Assembly (NCBI RefSeq): GCF_020443705.1
Contig: NZ_JAIZZK010000017.1
Location: forward strand, 1 to 64,000
Length of the DNA stretch: 64,000 nucleotides
Source of the DNA: Clostridium algoriphilum
GTDB lineage: Bacteria; Bacillota; Clostridia; Clostridiales; Clostridiaceae
Direction: 5' to 3'
The stretch's first letter is position 1. Each line of letters starts with the position of its first letter. Below the pieces are notes generated by a model. The model did not search any database, was not told the DNA's origin, and was given only the letters and a program-made list of their open reading frames with translations. Position numbers and translations under genes: made by a program. Shown piece after piece: positions 63,450-64,000 of this stretch.

Positions 63450-64000
63450 CTAACTAACCCTATTTTCTAATCTCAATTTATCAGCTACCATTGCTATAAA
63501 TTCTGAATTAGTAGGCTTACCTTTTTCATTACGAATTGTATAACCAAATATTTTATTAATTGTTTCTACTTCTCCCCTAGTCCAAGCAACTTCTATTGCA
63601 TGTCTCATTGCTCTTTCTACCCTACTCGCAGTAGTATTAAACTCCTTACCTAATGAAGGATACAATTCCTTTGTAACTGATGATAAAAGCGAAGTATTAT
63701 TTACTACCATATTTATTGCTTCCCTTAAATACATATAGCCTTTAATATTAGCTGGAATTCCAATTTCGTGAATAATCTTAGTTATTTGTTCGATCATATC
63801 AAGTGGTTGATTTTTATTGATTATAATTTCAGTATTTTCAACATCTGCAAGTGTTTTTTTTACATCTGCACCACATATAGTATTATTTAATGTTTGTCTT
63901 ATTCTTTTAATAAAAACTTCCATGTCAAAAGGTTTAATAACGTAATAATCTGCTCCTAGTGATATAGCTCTTTGAGTTATTCTTTCCTGACCTACTGCTG
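63450..64000 (-). CDS. spo0A: Sporulation master regulator Spo0A (5' part beyond the window)
   Basis: The last 183 or so codons of Spo0A; the gene continues past 64000. The end of the receiver domain reads [20 protein letters not shown] then [14 protein letters not shown], with the conserved Lys-Pro. It is followed by a linker and the DNA-binding domain: [52 protein letters not shown] and a C-terminus [18 protein letters not shown]. When phosphorylated it starts sporulation and, in solventogenic clostridia, solvent formation. The internal ATG at 63923 is not the start. Confidence 0.97.
   Translation of the reverse strand, partial: AVGQERITQRAISLGADYYVIKPFDMEVFIKRIRQTLNNTICGADVKKTLADVENTEIIINKNQPLDMIEQITKIIHEIGIPANIKGYMYLREAINMVVNNTSLLSSVTKELYPSLGKEFNTTASRVERAMRHAIEVAWTRGEVETINKIFGYTIRNEKGKPTNSEFIAMVADKLRLENRVS

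Noticed and set aside
63450-63923. Separate 157-residue gene starting at ATG 63923
   Set aside because: The frame continues upstream to the window edge with the Spo0A receiver domain, so the ATG is internal.

Overview
The window looks like a chromosomal segment of a spore-forming Clostridium (sensu stricto; species not determinable by eye). The evidence is very AT-rich DNA, strong GGAGG-type ribosome sites with some GTG and TTG starts, spo0A entering at the right edge, spoIIP, two alpha/beta-type SASP genes, a complete GerA-type germinant receptor operon, an anaerobe-type BdhA alcohol dehydrogenase and Bai/Fad-type flavin oxidoreductases. No rRNA, tRNA, CRISPR array, prophage or intact insertion sequence was seen. 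The only mobile DNA is a frameshifted transposase fragment near spo0A.

Layout. 0.1-12 kb is a sulfur and amino-acid salvage region: an MccB/MetB-type PLP enzyme, lacZ beside an alpha-amylase relic, then a minus-strand operon of a D-aminoacylase-like amidohydrolase, an M20 amidohydrolase, metN-metI-metQ and a second, near-duplicate M20 amidohydrolase. Upstream of it, relics of an oligopeptide permease and of another sulfur PLP enzyme remain. 12-21 kb holds a PIN-PhoH ATPase, a TetR/flavin-oxidoreductase pair with a palindromic operator, msrB, a fructokinase/LacI pair and bdhA. 21-28 kb holds a zinc-ribbon membrane protein and a livJHMGF branched-chain amino-acid ABC operon. 28-31 kb holds small poorly characterised genes (Amidase_6 type, VCBS-like, RHH plus zinc motif, ParB-like). 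31-35 kb is the ger operon in order A-B-C. 35-37 kb is a glycine riboswitch driving an ACT-domain protein and a UPF0210 protein. 37-45 kb holds MarR/MFS, TetR/lon, a MATE exporter and a single-domain old yellow enzyme. 45-52 kb holds greA, a homocysteine methyltransferase, a glutathione peroxidase, a repeat-rich membrane protein, an aldo/keto reductase, a gutted glutamate decarboxylase and a spore-coat-like cluster. 52.7-54.4 kb is an AsnC-type regulator divergent from an AsnRS-derived asparagine synthetase-like gene. 54.5-64 kb holds a SASP, a cold-shock protein, a membrane Fe-S/double-FMN-domain protein with its ApbE flavin transferase, small membrane genes, a membrane gene with no canonical start codon, spoIIP, an NlpC/P60-like protein, a hot-dog thioesterase, the transposase relic, a second SASP and spo0A.

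How the genes fit together. Three themes recur. One is sulfur amino-acid salvage (PLP lyase, N-acyl and D-amino-acid hydrolases beside MetNIQ, homocysteine methyltransferase, MsrB). Another is sporulation and germination (spo0A, spoIIP, SASPs, GerABC, coat-like genes). The third is redox and stress handling: two flavin oxidoreductases, GPx, MsrB and the ApbE/FMN system, with a near-identical regulatory stretch shared by the OYE and GPx loci. At least five gene relics (alpha-amylase, OppC/DppC, MetB/C-type enzyme, GadB, IS transposase) show ongoing gene loss by internal deletion.

The observations most worth following are the riboswitch with a degraded upstream aptamer controlling genes of unknown function, the AsnC/AsnRS-like pair, the double flavinylation-domain electron-transfer protein with a 21-bp duplication across its stop codon, the shared OYE/GPx operator, and the ATT-start membrane gene. 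All identifications were made by reading the sequence, without database searches.
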